Shown: positions 35,975 to 44,160 of the stretch, piece after piece
Layout of the letters: each line of letters begins with the position of its first letter
How positions within the stretch are numbered: the first letter of the stretch is position 1
Origin: Bifidobacterium sp. ESL0682
Lineage (GTDB): Bacteria; Actinomycetota; Actinomycetes; Actinomycetales; Bifidobacteriaceae
Direction of reading: 5' to 3'
Length of the DNA stretch: 64,000 nt
Assembly: GCF_029392815.1 (NCBI RefSeq)
Contig: NZ_CP113942.1
Span: 1,612,001-1,676,000 of the forward strand
Notes under the pieces: model-generated
Seen by the model: the letters and a program-made list of their open reading frames with translations, nothing else
What the model was told of the DNA's origin: nothing
Database searches by the model: none
Made by a program: the position numbers and the translations under genes

Positions 35975-37489
35975 TTACTTTTCGAGCAGGCACTCTTCGA
36001 ATGCAGAACGCAGCAGCTCGTCATTCTTATCGTTGATGTTCTTCTTGCATTCCCATGCGTCTTCATCCATGACCATGGTGTTGCGGTTGTCGGCGTCGTA
36101 AGGCTCCCACTTCGGAATCGAAGGGTTGCTCGGGTCGCCGGTACGGGCGAAGGAAGCCCAGGCGTCCTGCATACGATCGGCAAGACCCTGAGGCGGTACC
36201 TCACCGGTCAGGCCCTTGTTGACGCCGACCACGTCGCGGTTGTCGAACACGAACGGCAGCTCGAGCGCGTGGCAGGAACCCATGCCCGGAACCTTGGACT
36301 CGTACTTGAACAGATAGTGATAGACCTTGTTGTACTTGGCTTGATACTGTGCAATGAGATCGGTGCCCACGCGGAAACCGATCTGGTTGGTGTACTCCAG
36401 ATAGCGGCGGCCGGGATCCTGGTCGGGATAGGCCTCGGCCCAAGCGGTCTCGTACTTGTCGTTGTCAAGCTTGCCATCGAAGTGGATGACCGCCTGATGG
36501 TGCCAGAAGTCCGGCATCTGAGTGGCGAGATCCCAATAAAGGCCCCAATAGGCGAATTCGTCGTTGTTGGTGCCGATCATCAGCTCGATGTCCTTGGCGG
36601 CGCCGTCCTTCAGAGCCTGCAGCGGCTTCTTGGGCAGCACCCTGCCATCGCAGGTCGGCGCGTACAGCAACGAAACGTCATGCTCGTGGTTGTAGAAGAA
36701 CTTGTTGCACACGATCTCCTGAACCATGCCAACCGGCACGGCAGCGAGCTCCTGCGCGGTCTTGCAGCCGAGCAGTTCCATGACCTCCTTGGCATACGGG
36801 GCGCTGGTTTCGGGAGTGTTGTAGAGCTGAATCGGGCCAGACTCGCAGATGGCCTTCTTGAACAGGCCCTTGGCGCTTGGTGCCACGCACAGCAGCAGCA
36901 CCGAACCGCCTCCGCAGGACTCGCCGAACAGCGTCACGTTGCTCGGGTCTCCGCCGAACGCGGTGATGTTCTCGTGAACCCACTTCAGAGCAGCGATCTG
37001 ATCCTGAATGCCGCAGGTGCTGGCATCCTGGAATTCCTCGCCACCGGGCAGGGAACCCACGTTGAGGAAGCCGAACGCGTTGAGACGGTAGTTCATGTTG
37101 ACCATGATCACGCCGTCGCGGCGGGCGAACTGAGCACCATTGATCTCAGGATCGGCGATACCGCCCTCCATGTAGGAGCCGCCGTGGATGAAGACCATGA
37201 CGGGCAGGTCCTTCTTGCCTTCGGGGTTCTTGACCCAGACGTTCAGGTTGAGGCAGTCCTCGCTCATTTCCATGCAGGAATCGACCATGACGGGATCGAC
37301 CTTCTGCATCGGAACCTTGCCGAACTCGGTGCAGTCAATCTCCCGATCGCTTGGATCCAGAGGCTGCGGCGACTGCCAGCGCATGGCACCCACCGGGGGC
37401 TTGGCATACGGCACGCCCAGATAGGCATGAACGCCACCTTCAAGTTCCTTACCGGTCAGCACGCCGGTTTTTGTAGTGACTTTCGGCAT
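35975..37489 (-). CDS. Type-B carboxylesterase
   Basis: A 504-residue alpha/beta hydrolase. The ATG at 37489 follows AAAGGAA; an upstream in-frame start at 37549 has no such site. The oxyanion region is FIHGGSYMEGG. The nucleophile elbow is GESCGGGSVL, where Cys replaces the usual Ala after the serine (GESAGG). The catalytic His lies in GSCHALELPFVF. It cleaves carboxylic esters; no signal peptide is seen, so it acts in the cytoplasm on imported substrates. A plant phenolic ester such as those cleaved by bifidobacterial esterases is possible but unproven. It is first in an operon with the MFS gene at 35959. Confidence 0.9.
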   Translation of the reverse strand: MPKVTTKTGVLTGKELEGGVHAYLGVPYAKPPVGAMRWQSPQPLDPSDREIDCTEFGKVPMQKVDPVMVDSCMEMSEDCLNLNVWVKNPEGKKDLPVMVFIHGGSYMEGGIADPEINGAQFARRDGVIMVNMNYRLNAFGFLNVGSLPGGEEFQDASTCGIQDQIAALKWVHENITAFGGDPSNVTLFGESCGGGSVLLLCVAPSAKGLFKKAICESGPIQLYNTPETSAPYAKEVMELLGCKTAQELAAVPVGMVQEIVCNKFFYNHEHDVSLLYAPTCDGRVLPKKPLQALKDGAAKDIELMIGTNNDEFAYWGLYWDLATQMPDFWHHQAVIHFDGKLDNDKYETAWAEAYPDQDPGRRYLEYTNQIGFRVGTDLIAQYQAKYNKVYHYLFKYESKVPGMGSCHALELPFVFDNRDVVGVNKGLTGEVPPQGLADRMQDAWASFARTGDPSNPSIPKWEPYDADNRNTMVMDEDAWECKKNINDKNDELLRSAFEECLLEK

Positions 37490-37631
37490 TATCGTTCCTT
37501 TCTCTAAGGAGGTCATGGCCGATATGTGCAGGCACACAGCACCGTCCAATCCTCAAATCGGCTTCAGGCTATACCCCTGAGCCGCAGGAGGGTCAAGCCG
37601 AAAACACACGAGAAAATACGACAAAAATATC

Positions 37632-37655
37632 TACATAGAACGATTAATCTAGGTA
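37632..37655. promoter_or_regulatory. Candidate MerR operator between esterase and regulator genes
   Basis: TACATAGA (37632-37639) and TCTAGGTA (37648-37655) are inverted with one mismatch and an 8-base spacer, in the 199-base region between divergent starts. MerR proteins bind such dyads inside promoters. Binding by the adjacent regulator is inference. Confidence 0.5.
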
Positions 37656-37688
37656 AATCAGTATCCGTTTGATGAATAGAAGATTAAA

Positions 37689-38609
37689 ATGACAGTAAAC
37701 AACCCTTGTGCTAGTCCAGAGATTTCAAAGGTGACATCACTCATGCACGTCAAACATCTCATCAACGGCGGCAAATCAATCAAAGAGACCGCCAAAACCT
37801 ACGGTGTCAGCATCGACACTCTCTATTATTACGAAAAGCTCGGGCTCGTGGTGCCCAAAAGGAATCCCTATAACGCATACAGGGTCTACGATTCGGCCGA
37901 TTTCTTCAAACTCAACGTCATCATGGAGCTGCGCACGATGGGCGTGAGCCTGGATGACATCCAGGAATATCTCAAACACCACGACTTCAAGTCGACATTG
38001 GCTTTGCTCGACAAAGAGCTCGAATCGGTGCAAGAGCAAATCGACAGACTCACCCGGCAACGACAGGACATCGTCCAGGAACTCAAACACGACCTGAACT
38101 CGCTTTCCGACGCACAAACCTCGACGATGACCATCGAGCAACTCGACGACAGGCCCTGCGAACTGGTCTCCACAGACCTGCTTTTCTACGAGGACATCCC
38201 TTACGCCTTCGCGCAATACATGGCCGTCAACAAACACGAGCGTCTGAAAACGCTACGAAGCATACCAACCTATCTGGTCGACACCACACACAAGGTGAAC
38301 GGCTGTTTCCCATCAAAGTCGATCATGCTCTACACTGGCGAGCGCAATCCCAAGATTCCCTACATCATCGGCAAAGGCCTGTACGCCTGCCGCACGTTCA
38401 AAGGCCCGTTCCTGGAATGCGCGAAAATCTATGAAGAAATGAAAACGGAAATCGCCAAGCGCGGCTATCTGATAAACGGAGACCCCATCGAAATGTGTCT
38501 GATCGGCTCATACGAATCCGACCATTTCGACGAACACGTCTCGCGAATCGAGGTTCCGGTGAAACCAACGGAGACAGAACAGCAAGCCATGAAGACAAGA
38601 TCCGAATAA
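37689..38609 (+). CDS. MerR family regulator with GyrI-like effector domain
   Basis: A 306-residue protein. The MerR helix-turn-helix and wing (SIKETAKTYGVS, then TLYYYEKLGLVVPKRNPYNAYRVY) lie at residues 31-75. A coiled-coil dimerisation helix follows (LALLDKELESVQEQIDRLTRQ), and the C-terminal ~150 residues resemble the BmrR/GyrI-type small-molecule binding fold. The start at 37689 has a weak site; an in-frame ATG at 37743 behind AAAGGTG is an alternative. It is divergent from the esterase-MFS operon and probably activates it when it binds a substrate of that pathway. Confidence 0.88.
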   Translation: MTVNNPCASPEISKVTSLMHVKHLINGGKSIKETAKTYGVSIDTLYYYEKLGLVVPKRNPYNAYRVYDSADFFKLNVIMELRTMGVSLDDIQEYLKHHDFKSTLALLDKELESVQEQIDRLTRQRQDIVQELKHDLNSLSDAQTSTMTIEQLDDRPCELVSTDLLFYEDIPYAFAQYMAVNKHERLKTLRSIPTYLVDTTHKVNGCFPSKSIMLYTGERNPKIPYIIGKGLYACRTFKGPFLECAKIYEEMKTEIAKRGYLINGDPIEMCLIGSYESDHFDEHVSRIEVPVKPTETEQQAMKTRSE

Positions 38610-38616
38610 ATATGCG

Positions 38617-38661
38617 AACGGCTGCCGGAGACCACTCTCGTGCAGGTCTCTGGCAGCCGTT
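38617..38661. terminator. 17-bp hairpin after the MerR gene
   Basis: AACGGCTGCCGGAGACC pairs with GGTCTCTGGCAGCCGTT with one G-T pair, 8 bases past the stop codon. The arms are long and GC-rich; no T-run follows. Confidence 0.65.
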
Positions 38662-38779
38662 GCTTCCAGCGTTTATCCGTTTCGCAATTGGACGCTTGTA
38701 CTGACTTCCCAAGTCAGCACATCATTGAAATCCAATGCCCGGCATCATCTTCCGAAATGACGCCGACGATAATTCATCG

Positions 38780-39484
38780 TTACTTTTGGGATACAGATTC
38801 CTTGACTTTGGCGGGAACACCGGCGTAGATGAACATTTTGGTCGGTGCCATCTGCGGATCACGGCCATCGTCGGGATGACGCTGCTCCTGACGCTCGGCG
38901 ATACGCTCCATGCCATGACGATCGTAGAAGCTCACATCGCAATCCGTGTCGGTGTGCAGATAGAACATCGGCACCTCAAAGCGCTCGAAGCTCTCCATGG
39001 CACGGCGCCACAGCTCGCCACCCACACCATGGCCACGGGAGGCCTGAGAAACAAGGAAGAGCTCGACCTCGGCCGGGGCCTTGTCGTTGATGGCGGTCTG
39101 GCGTTCCATACGCCGTTCGATCTCGAAACCGAGTTCGAGGTCCGCGAGCGCCTTATGTCCGGCCGGAATGGAGTTGATTCGCTCATCGATCTTCGCCATT
39201 TCTTCGGCGACATTCTGGAACATCACCGGCTGACCGACGACGCGAGAAAGCGTGACGCCCATGAATTCGCCGTTCTTGTGGGCGATTTCGCCGCGTGTGG
39301 CCGGCTCAAGATAATGCAATACAAAATGATAGGACAGCAGCATCGAAAGCTTTTTGTCGTTGCCGATGGGCGCATAATGCCCCCACGTCTCATCGAACTG
39401 CTTGGTGATTGCCTCGACGTCACCCCAAAGCATCGGCGCGTAGACCACTCCGATTCCAGCATCACCCTTTGGTTCATTGTGCAT
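38780..39484 (-). CDS. GNAT-family N-acetyltransferase
   Basis: A 234-residue protein. The start at 39484 (MHNEPKG) is preferred because GGAGG lies 11 bases upstream, whereas the in-frame ATG at 39502 overlaps that site. The acetyl-CoA binding motif is ELFLVSQASRGHGVGGELWR (RGxGxG type), followed by PMFYLHTDTDCDVSFYDRHG, the usual C-terminal strand-helix of the fold. It should transfer an acetyl group from acetyl-CoA to an amine. The acceptor is unknown and the neighbours give no hint. Confidence 0.88.
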   Translation of the reverse strand: MHNEPKGDAGIGVVYAPMLWGDVEAITKQFDETWGHYAPIGNDKKLSMLLSYHFVLHYLEPATRGEIAHKNGEFMGVTLSRVVGQPVMFQNVAEEMAKIDERINSIPAGHKALADLELGFEIERRMERQTAINDKAPAEVELFLVSQASRGHGVGGELWRRAMESFERFEVPMFYLHTDTDCDVSFYDRHGMERIAERQEQRHPDDGRDPQMAPTKMFIYAGVPAKVKESVSQK

Positions 39485-39533
39485 AAGTTTGTGTTCCTCC
39501 ATAGTTATCTTCCCCTCTTGCCGCCTGCGGCCC

Positions 39534-39734
39534 CTACCGGAGCGACAATGGGCCTTTCATCCCGAAGCCTTTACGAGCAAAGTCAAATAAAGTCAATGCA
39601 TCATACGCATAATCCGTTACGCTGCCAACCATACCCATAACCCCATCAAGGTTTATACAATACGCCAATGGGTAATCCTCATACAATATATCACCAAATA
39701 ATATACATCGCCGCGAAAAATGACTAATCTTCAT
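39534..39734 (-). CDS. Possible small protein after the adnB-like gene (66 residues)
   Basis: A reverse-strand frame whose ATG at 39734 overlaps the end of the helicase gene by 11 bases. It encodes MKISHFSRRCILFGDILYED and on to DFARKGFGMKGPLSLR. The composition is protein-like and the overlap would allow co-translation. However, there is no clear ribosome site and no known family, and the stretch is AT-rich like non-coding DNA. It could equally be a chance frame. Confidence 0.25.
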   Translation of the reverse strand: MKISHFSRRCILFGDILYEDYPLAYCINLDGVMGMVGSVTDYAYDALTLFDFARKGFGMKGPLSLR

Positions 39735-42700
39735 CGGACCCAACAGGGATACCCGCGTTCAATTCGGCAAGAATCTCGGCCTCGGATTTGGGTAAAGCGT
39801 AGATCTCCCGCTGGTTCTCGGAAGCGGCGCTCAGGTAATAAAGCGTAGCGTCCACACTCTCCAGCGGGATACCTTTCATCGCCGAAAGCATAAGCCGGTA
39901 CATGTCGAGCTGGGCAAGCTTGTGGTCGATATCTTCCTGCGTCGTCGGTTTCTTGCCGGTTTTCCAATCAACTACGGTGAAACGCTTGGTCTTGTCGTTT
40001 TCGTCAAGTCCGCCATAAAAGACGGCGTCAAGCTTGCCATTGACGATTCGGTTGCCAAGCTCAGGAATCGCGACGACGATTTGCTGCTCAGCCGCATACG
40101 GACGACGCAAGGCCCAGCGGCTTTCCACCAGCCGCCGCTGCCAGGTTTGAATCTTGCGATCCGTTGCGGTCTGGTCGGCTTGCAGATGCTGCTCCGCCTC
40201 CTCAAGATCGGCAATCAGCGAGGCTCGCGTTTCAGGCTCATTGCCTGCAGCGATGGCCGATAGCCCGCCGTCAATAGCCACCTCCGAGACTTCGTCCTCA
40301 CCAAAAGCATCGACGAAACGCTGCGCCCACGCATGGAAACGCGTGCCGGCTTCTGCGGCAGGTGAAGATACTCGCGGAATCGGACGAACCAAGCCGCGCC
40401 AGTATTCCTGGGCTTCTCGCTTGTTCATGTTGCCGGCGCTGGCCTGCAGGGAAGTGACGTTCTGCCGGTGGTTGGCGAGAATACGCTCACCGCGGATACG
40501 CACTTCGGCATCCAATGCATCGGCATTACCGATCTTGCCAGCAGCGCTGAAATCGCCCGATTTGCCGTTACGGTCATTTTTGGAAGTACTAACACCCGCC
40601 AACGGTGACGCACCATCGTTTCCGATGATTTCCGTGGATGGCATCAAATCTTCATCGGCCAACAACATACGGGTCCGCTCGGCCAGCGACTCACCCGCCG
40701 GCAGATTGGCGGCTACGCGACTGACCGTTTCGGCAATGACGTCGTTTTCGGTTCCGTTGTCGGTTTCAGATGCAGCCGTAACGCTACCGCTATGCTGAGC
40801 TCCCGCGTCTCTGGCTTGCGCAACGAGACGCTTGTGCGTTTTGCTGGTCAGCGTGGCCGAGCGCCGCAACCGCGAGTCCATTTCCTCGCTCATCGAAGCG
40901 GGCCATGGCAACGATTCACCTTCCTGCTGCTCGTCTTCAAGGGGATCTTCCCAAGCTTGTTCAACGACGGCCTGCTCGTATTCCTTTGCCTGAGCGCCGA
41001 CGAAGATGCCATCGGGCTTAGCGGCACCCAGCTGCGCCAAGGTGACAGGTGCGGATGTGCCGTTCTGCATAATCGCATCAGTGTCGGAAACGTTGGCTTC
41101 TGCGGGGGTACCAGCTTCCGAAATCGCCTTCGAACCGCTGCTTTTGGCGTTCGGCACTGCAGCATCCCTGCCTGCATTGCCGTCATCGCTTCCGCTGCCC
41201 GCAATAGCCACGTCATCGTGATGAGCCAACGCGTCCCGGACTTCCGCGAAGAAATTCGATTCTTTGGAGGCATTGCGCGTACCTGCGACTTCGGGATTAC
41301 GGGAAATATTGGCGTGACGGCTGTAAGTCATCAGCACTTCTTCGCGCGCACGCGTCAACGCCACGTAAGCGAGGCGACGTTCGTCCGCATGAAGTCTACG
41401 ACCGTATTCCTCCTGCTGAGACAGGTAATTTACAGGGCCGCCGCTACCGTCGTTGCCATCAATCGCGTCGAAGACGCGCATCAGACCTTCGGACTCATTC
41501 GCCACAATCTCCACGCTGGAGAGTTCCTGCAGGGCCTCGAGCGGATCGTCGCCGACCGCCATATCGTGAGGGAATCGAGGCAGGATATCGGCGTCGGCAC
41601 GTACCGGGACGGGCACGGCGGCCGGGTTATCCAGCCAGGTATTGGCCGTTTCGTGATATTGCGGCGACTGCCAGACTCCATCACGCAACCCGCCGATATG
41701 ATCTTCGTCCAGTTCAATCTTGAGCCTGTCCCCCTGATTGGACGGAAAACTCGTAGCCTTCATGCCGACGATGGCCACGGAATCCCATTCGAGGCCTTTC
41801 GCCTGATGGATAGTCATCAGCACCACGTCGACCGGGTCGCTCGGGACTGCCGCCATTTCATCGGGAATGCTGCTCAGCGAATCTACCCAGGAGATGAATC
41901 CGCGCAATGTCGGCGTGGTACCTTCCGTGATTTCCTGGGTATACGTGTTGACCAGATCCACCAGAGCGTTCATTGGTGATCGCGCCAACGCCGGCTCGAT
42001 TGTCCTACCTGATTCCTGCAATGCTTGAGCCACAACGGTATCGATATCAAGATCGAGTGACTCAACCGCCGTCTCGACGATTTCGGCAAGCGGATGGTTG
42101 ACGACGGCATTGACCTGCTGCAAGACCTTCGCGGCATGACGGATGGCCCTAAGCCCGGAAGCGCTGAAACGCGAAGCAATCCGAGGCGAATCCAGCGAAG
42201 ATTCAAGCTTACTATCCATCAGAACATCGGCAAGGAAGACCATGTTGGGCACTTGGTCGCGATGCTCGGCGACCAGTTTCGCCTGCTCACTCGGCTTGGC
42301 ATCGCTCGGCACCAAACCGGCCTGCGCCAACGCACGGAAGCGGTATTCGTCGTTGCGACGGCTGGCAAGCTTTGCCAAAGCGTTCAGGTCCTTGCTACCC
42401 AAGCCAAACCTTGTCGTGGCCAAAAGCCGCATCAAAGCATTGGAATCCGCATGGTCGGCGACAACATGGAGCAAGGCGAGCACGTCGCGGATTTCGGGAC
42501 GGTCCAGCAGTGCCGAATAGCCCACAGTCAGCGTCGTCAACCCAGCTTTGCGCAACCCCTCGGCGAATTCGGGCATATTACTTTTGCCTCGGAACAGGAC
42601 GGCGACATGCGGGCGGACGTCTTTCGCACTCGGGTCAGTCGGCGTGTGCCGGGCGATGGAGGTTTTGGCAAAACGCACCACGGCATCGATTTCCTGACCG

Positions 42701-44157
42701 AGCGTATCGAAACCAAGCACGCCCAACGTGCCTTCTTTGGCGCCGTCAATCGTGGTCAGCGCCGGCACAGGCACTTCCCGCATCGGCGAACTTGACGGGA
42801 TTGCATCGGGAGTGCGCAACGGTTGGGTCAGGTCGTTGGCAGCTTCGAGCACCACCTGGGAATTGCGACGGGTAACGCTTAACGAATACGGCCTGGCGGT
42901 CTCGTCCATACCGAAATCGCGCTGGAACATACGGAAGGCACCAGGGCTTGCGCCTCGCCATGCGTAAATGGACTGGAAAGGATCGCCGACGGCGTTGACC
43001 GCGGAACTGTCCGATGCGAATTGCTGGCGGGAAACGTGAATCTGCGAAACGCTTCCTTCTGAATTGTCGTCTGAGGCAATGCTGTCCACGGATTCGAAGA
43101 CGTTCATTGACTCCGGCTGCGCACCATCAGGATGGAACAATGCGGCAATAAGTGCGGCCTGCGTGGTGGACGTGTCCTGGTATTCGTCGAGCAGGACGTG
43201 GGTATAGCGGTGGCGAAGACGCTCCCCTATCGACGGGAAACGCGTGATCAACGCGTAGGCGGCCACGGTGAAATCGTTGAATTCGGCCATATTGAGCTGC
43301 TGCTTGCGTTCGTGGTAACGCTCGACCAGGGTCAGCAGAATCTCACGTTTTCGCGCGACATCACGCAAGCCGGCACTGCGGTAAATCGCAAGCCGATGAT
43401 AGTCGTCACGATGTTCGGACAAACGTTTGGCGAACTTTTCGTCGGTCTCGTTCTTCTTGCGTTTCAGCGCTTTCGGCTCGTCCTCGGGCACCTTTTCGTC
43501 GTCGATGACGGTGTCCATCTGTGCGATGAACGCCTGATCCCATTCGCGGATTCGAGCGATGGCTTCGGGCACGCTGGCGCAATGTTCACCGATCATCGAA
43601 CCGCTGATGGCATTGGAAAGATCCAACACTTTGGTGACGATATCCGAAAAACTGCCGAATCCCTGCCCGCGCAGAATATCCATGTTGTCGTCGATGACGG
43701 TGACGGCAAGCTGATGGGCCCCGGCCTCGCTCAGCGGCTGGGTATTCTGGTCGAAGCCAACCAAAAGGCCGTACTGGCGCACGATGGACTGGAAGAATGC
43801 ATCGTAGGTGGAGACCTGCGGCTTCAGGAAAACGTTGGCACGACGCGGGTTGTCGGAGACTTTTGCCTCGGCTTCATCCATTCGCGCGTTTTCGGCCACG
43901 GCGCTCGACACTCGGCCGAGCAGCTCCGAGGCGGCCTTGCGGGTGAAGGTGAGACCAAGGATTTTTTCAGGCGGCACGCCGACCTTGATCAGGTTGATGA
44001 TGCGGCGGGTCATGGTGTAGGTTTTGCCGGATCCGGCGCCTGCGACCACGAGCACGTCCGCGTCCTTGGGCGCGTTGACGACGGCGGCCTGCTCGGGGCT
44101 GTCCGTCGGAGCTTGGTTAGCTGCTGGACCATGTGACCGTTGATTATCCTGCGTCAT
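39724..44157 (-). CDS. UvrD/Rep-type helicase with RecB-like nuclease domain (AdnB-like)
   Basis: A 1477-residue helicase-nuclease. Helicase motifs: VVAGAGSGKTYTMTRRI (Walker A), LLDEYQDTS (motif II), GDPFQSIYAWRGASPGAF (motif III), VVLMTIHQAKGLEWDSV (motif V) and LAYVALTRAREEVLMT (motif VI). The C-terminus has NGKLDAVFYGG, VVDWKTGKKPT and HKLAQLDMYRLML, which form the PD-(D/E)xK active site. Motif VI is followed by a long low-complexity insert (about residues 990-1200). It starts 3 bases after the preceding gene's stop, so the two are coupled. By analogy with mycobacterial AdnAB the pair resects double-strand breaks for recombination. The names adnA/adnB are assigned by order and motifs. Confidence 0.9.
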   Translation of the reverse strand: MTQDNQRSHGPAANQAPTDSPEQAAVVNAPKDADVLVVAGAGSGKTYTMTRRIINLIKVGVPPEKILGLTFTRKAASELLGRVSSAVAENARMDEAEAKVSDNPRRANVFLKPQVSTYDAFFQSIVRQYGLLVGFDQNTQPLSEAGAHQLAVTVIDDNMDILRGQGFGSFSDIVTKVLDLSNAISGSMIGEHCASVPEAIARIREWDQAFIAQMDTVIDDEKVPEDEPKALKRKKNETDEKFAKRLSEHRDDYHRLAIYRSAGLRDVARKREILLTLVERYHERKQQLNMAEFNDFTVAAYALITRFPSIGERLRHRYTHVLLDEYQDTSTTQAALIAALFHPDGAQPESMNVFESVDSIASDDNSEGSVSQIHVSRQQFASDSSAVNAVGDPFQSIYAWRGASPGAFRMFQRDFGMDETARPYSLSVTRRNSQVVLEAANDLTQPLRTPDAIPSSSPMREVPVPALTTIDGAKEGTLGVLGFDTLGQEIDAVVRFAKTSIARHTPTDPSAKDVRPHVAVLFRGKSNMPEFAEGLRKAGLTTLTVGYSALLDRPEIRDVLALLHVVADHADSNALMRLLATTRFGLGSKDLNALAKLASRRNDEYRFRALAQAGLVPSDAKPSEQAKLVAEHRDQVPNMVFLADVLMDSKLESSLDSPRIASRFSASGLRAIRHAAKVLQQVNAVVNHPLAEIVETAVESLDLDIDTVVAQALQESGRTIEPALARSPMNALVDLVNTYTQEITEGTTPTLRGFISWVDSLSSIPDEMAAVPSDPVDVVLMTIHQAKGLEWDSVAIVGMKATSFPSNQGDRLKIELDEDHIGGLRDGVWQSPQYHETANTWLDNPAAVPVPVRADADILPRFPHDMAVGDDPLEALQELSSVEIVANESEGLMRVFDAIDGNDGSGGPVNYLSQQEEYGRRLHADERRLAYVALTRAREEVLMTYSRHANISRNPEVAGTRNASKESNFFAEVRDALAHHDDVAIAGSGSDDGNAGRDAAVPNAKSSGSKAISEAGTPAEANVSDTDAIMQNGTSAPVTLAQLGAAKPDGIFVGAQAKEYEQAVVEQAWEDPLEDEQQEGESLPWPASMSEEMDSRLRRSATLTSKTHKRLVAQARDAGAQHSGSVTAASETDNGTENDVIAETVSRVAANLPAGESLAERTRMLLADEDLMPSTEIIGNDGASPLAGVSTSKNDRNGKSGDFSAAGKIGNADALDAEVRIRGERILANHRQNVTSLQASAGNMNKREAQEYWRGLVRPIPRVSSPAAEAGTRFHAWAQRFVDAFGEDEVSEVAIDGGLSAIAAGNEPETRASLIADLEEAEQHLQADQTATDRKIQTWQRRLVESRWALRRPYAAEQQIVVAIPELGNRIVNGKLDAVFYGGLDENDKTKRFTVVDWKTGKKPTTQEDIDHKLAQLDMYRLMLSAMKGIPLESVDATLYYLSAASENQREIYALPKSEAEILAELNAGIPVGSDED

Positions 44158-44160
44158 CTC

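Noticed and set aside
34718..37507. A 929-codon plus frame
   Set aside because: Antisense to the MFS and carboxylesterase genes. Its His/Asp-rich composition and lack of any motif are typical of a GC-driven shadow frame.
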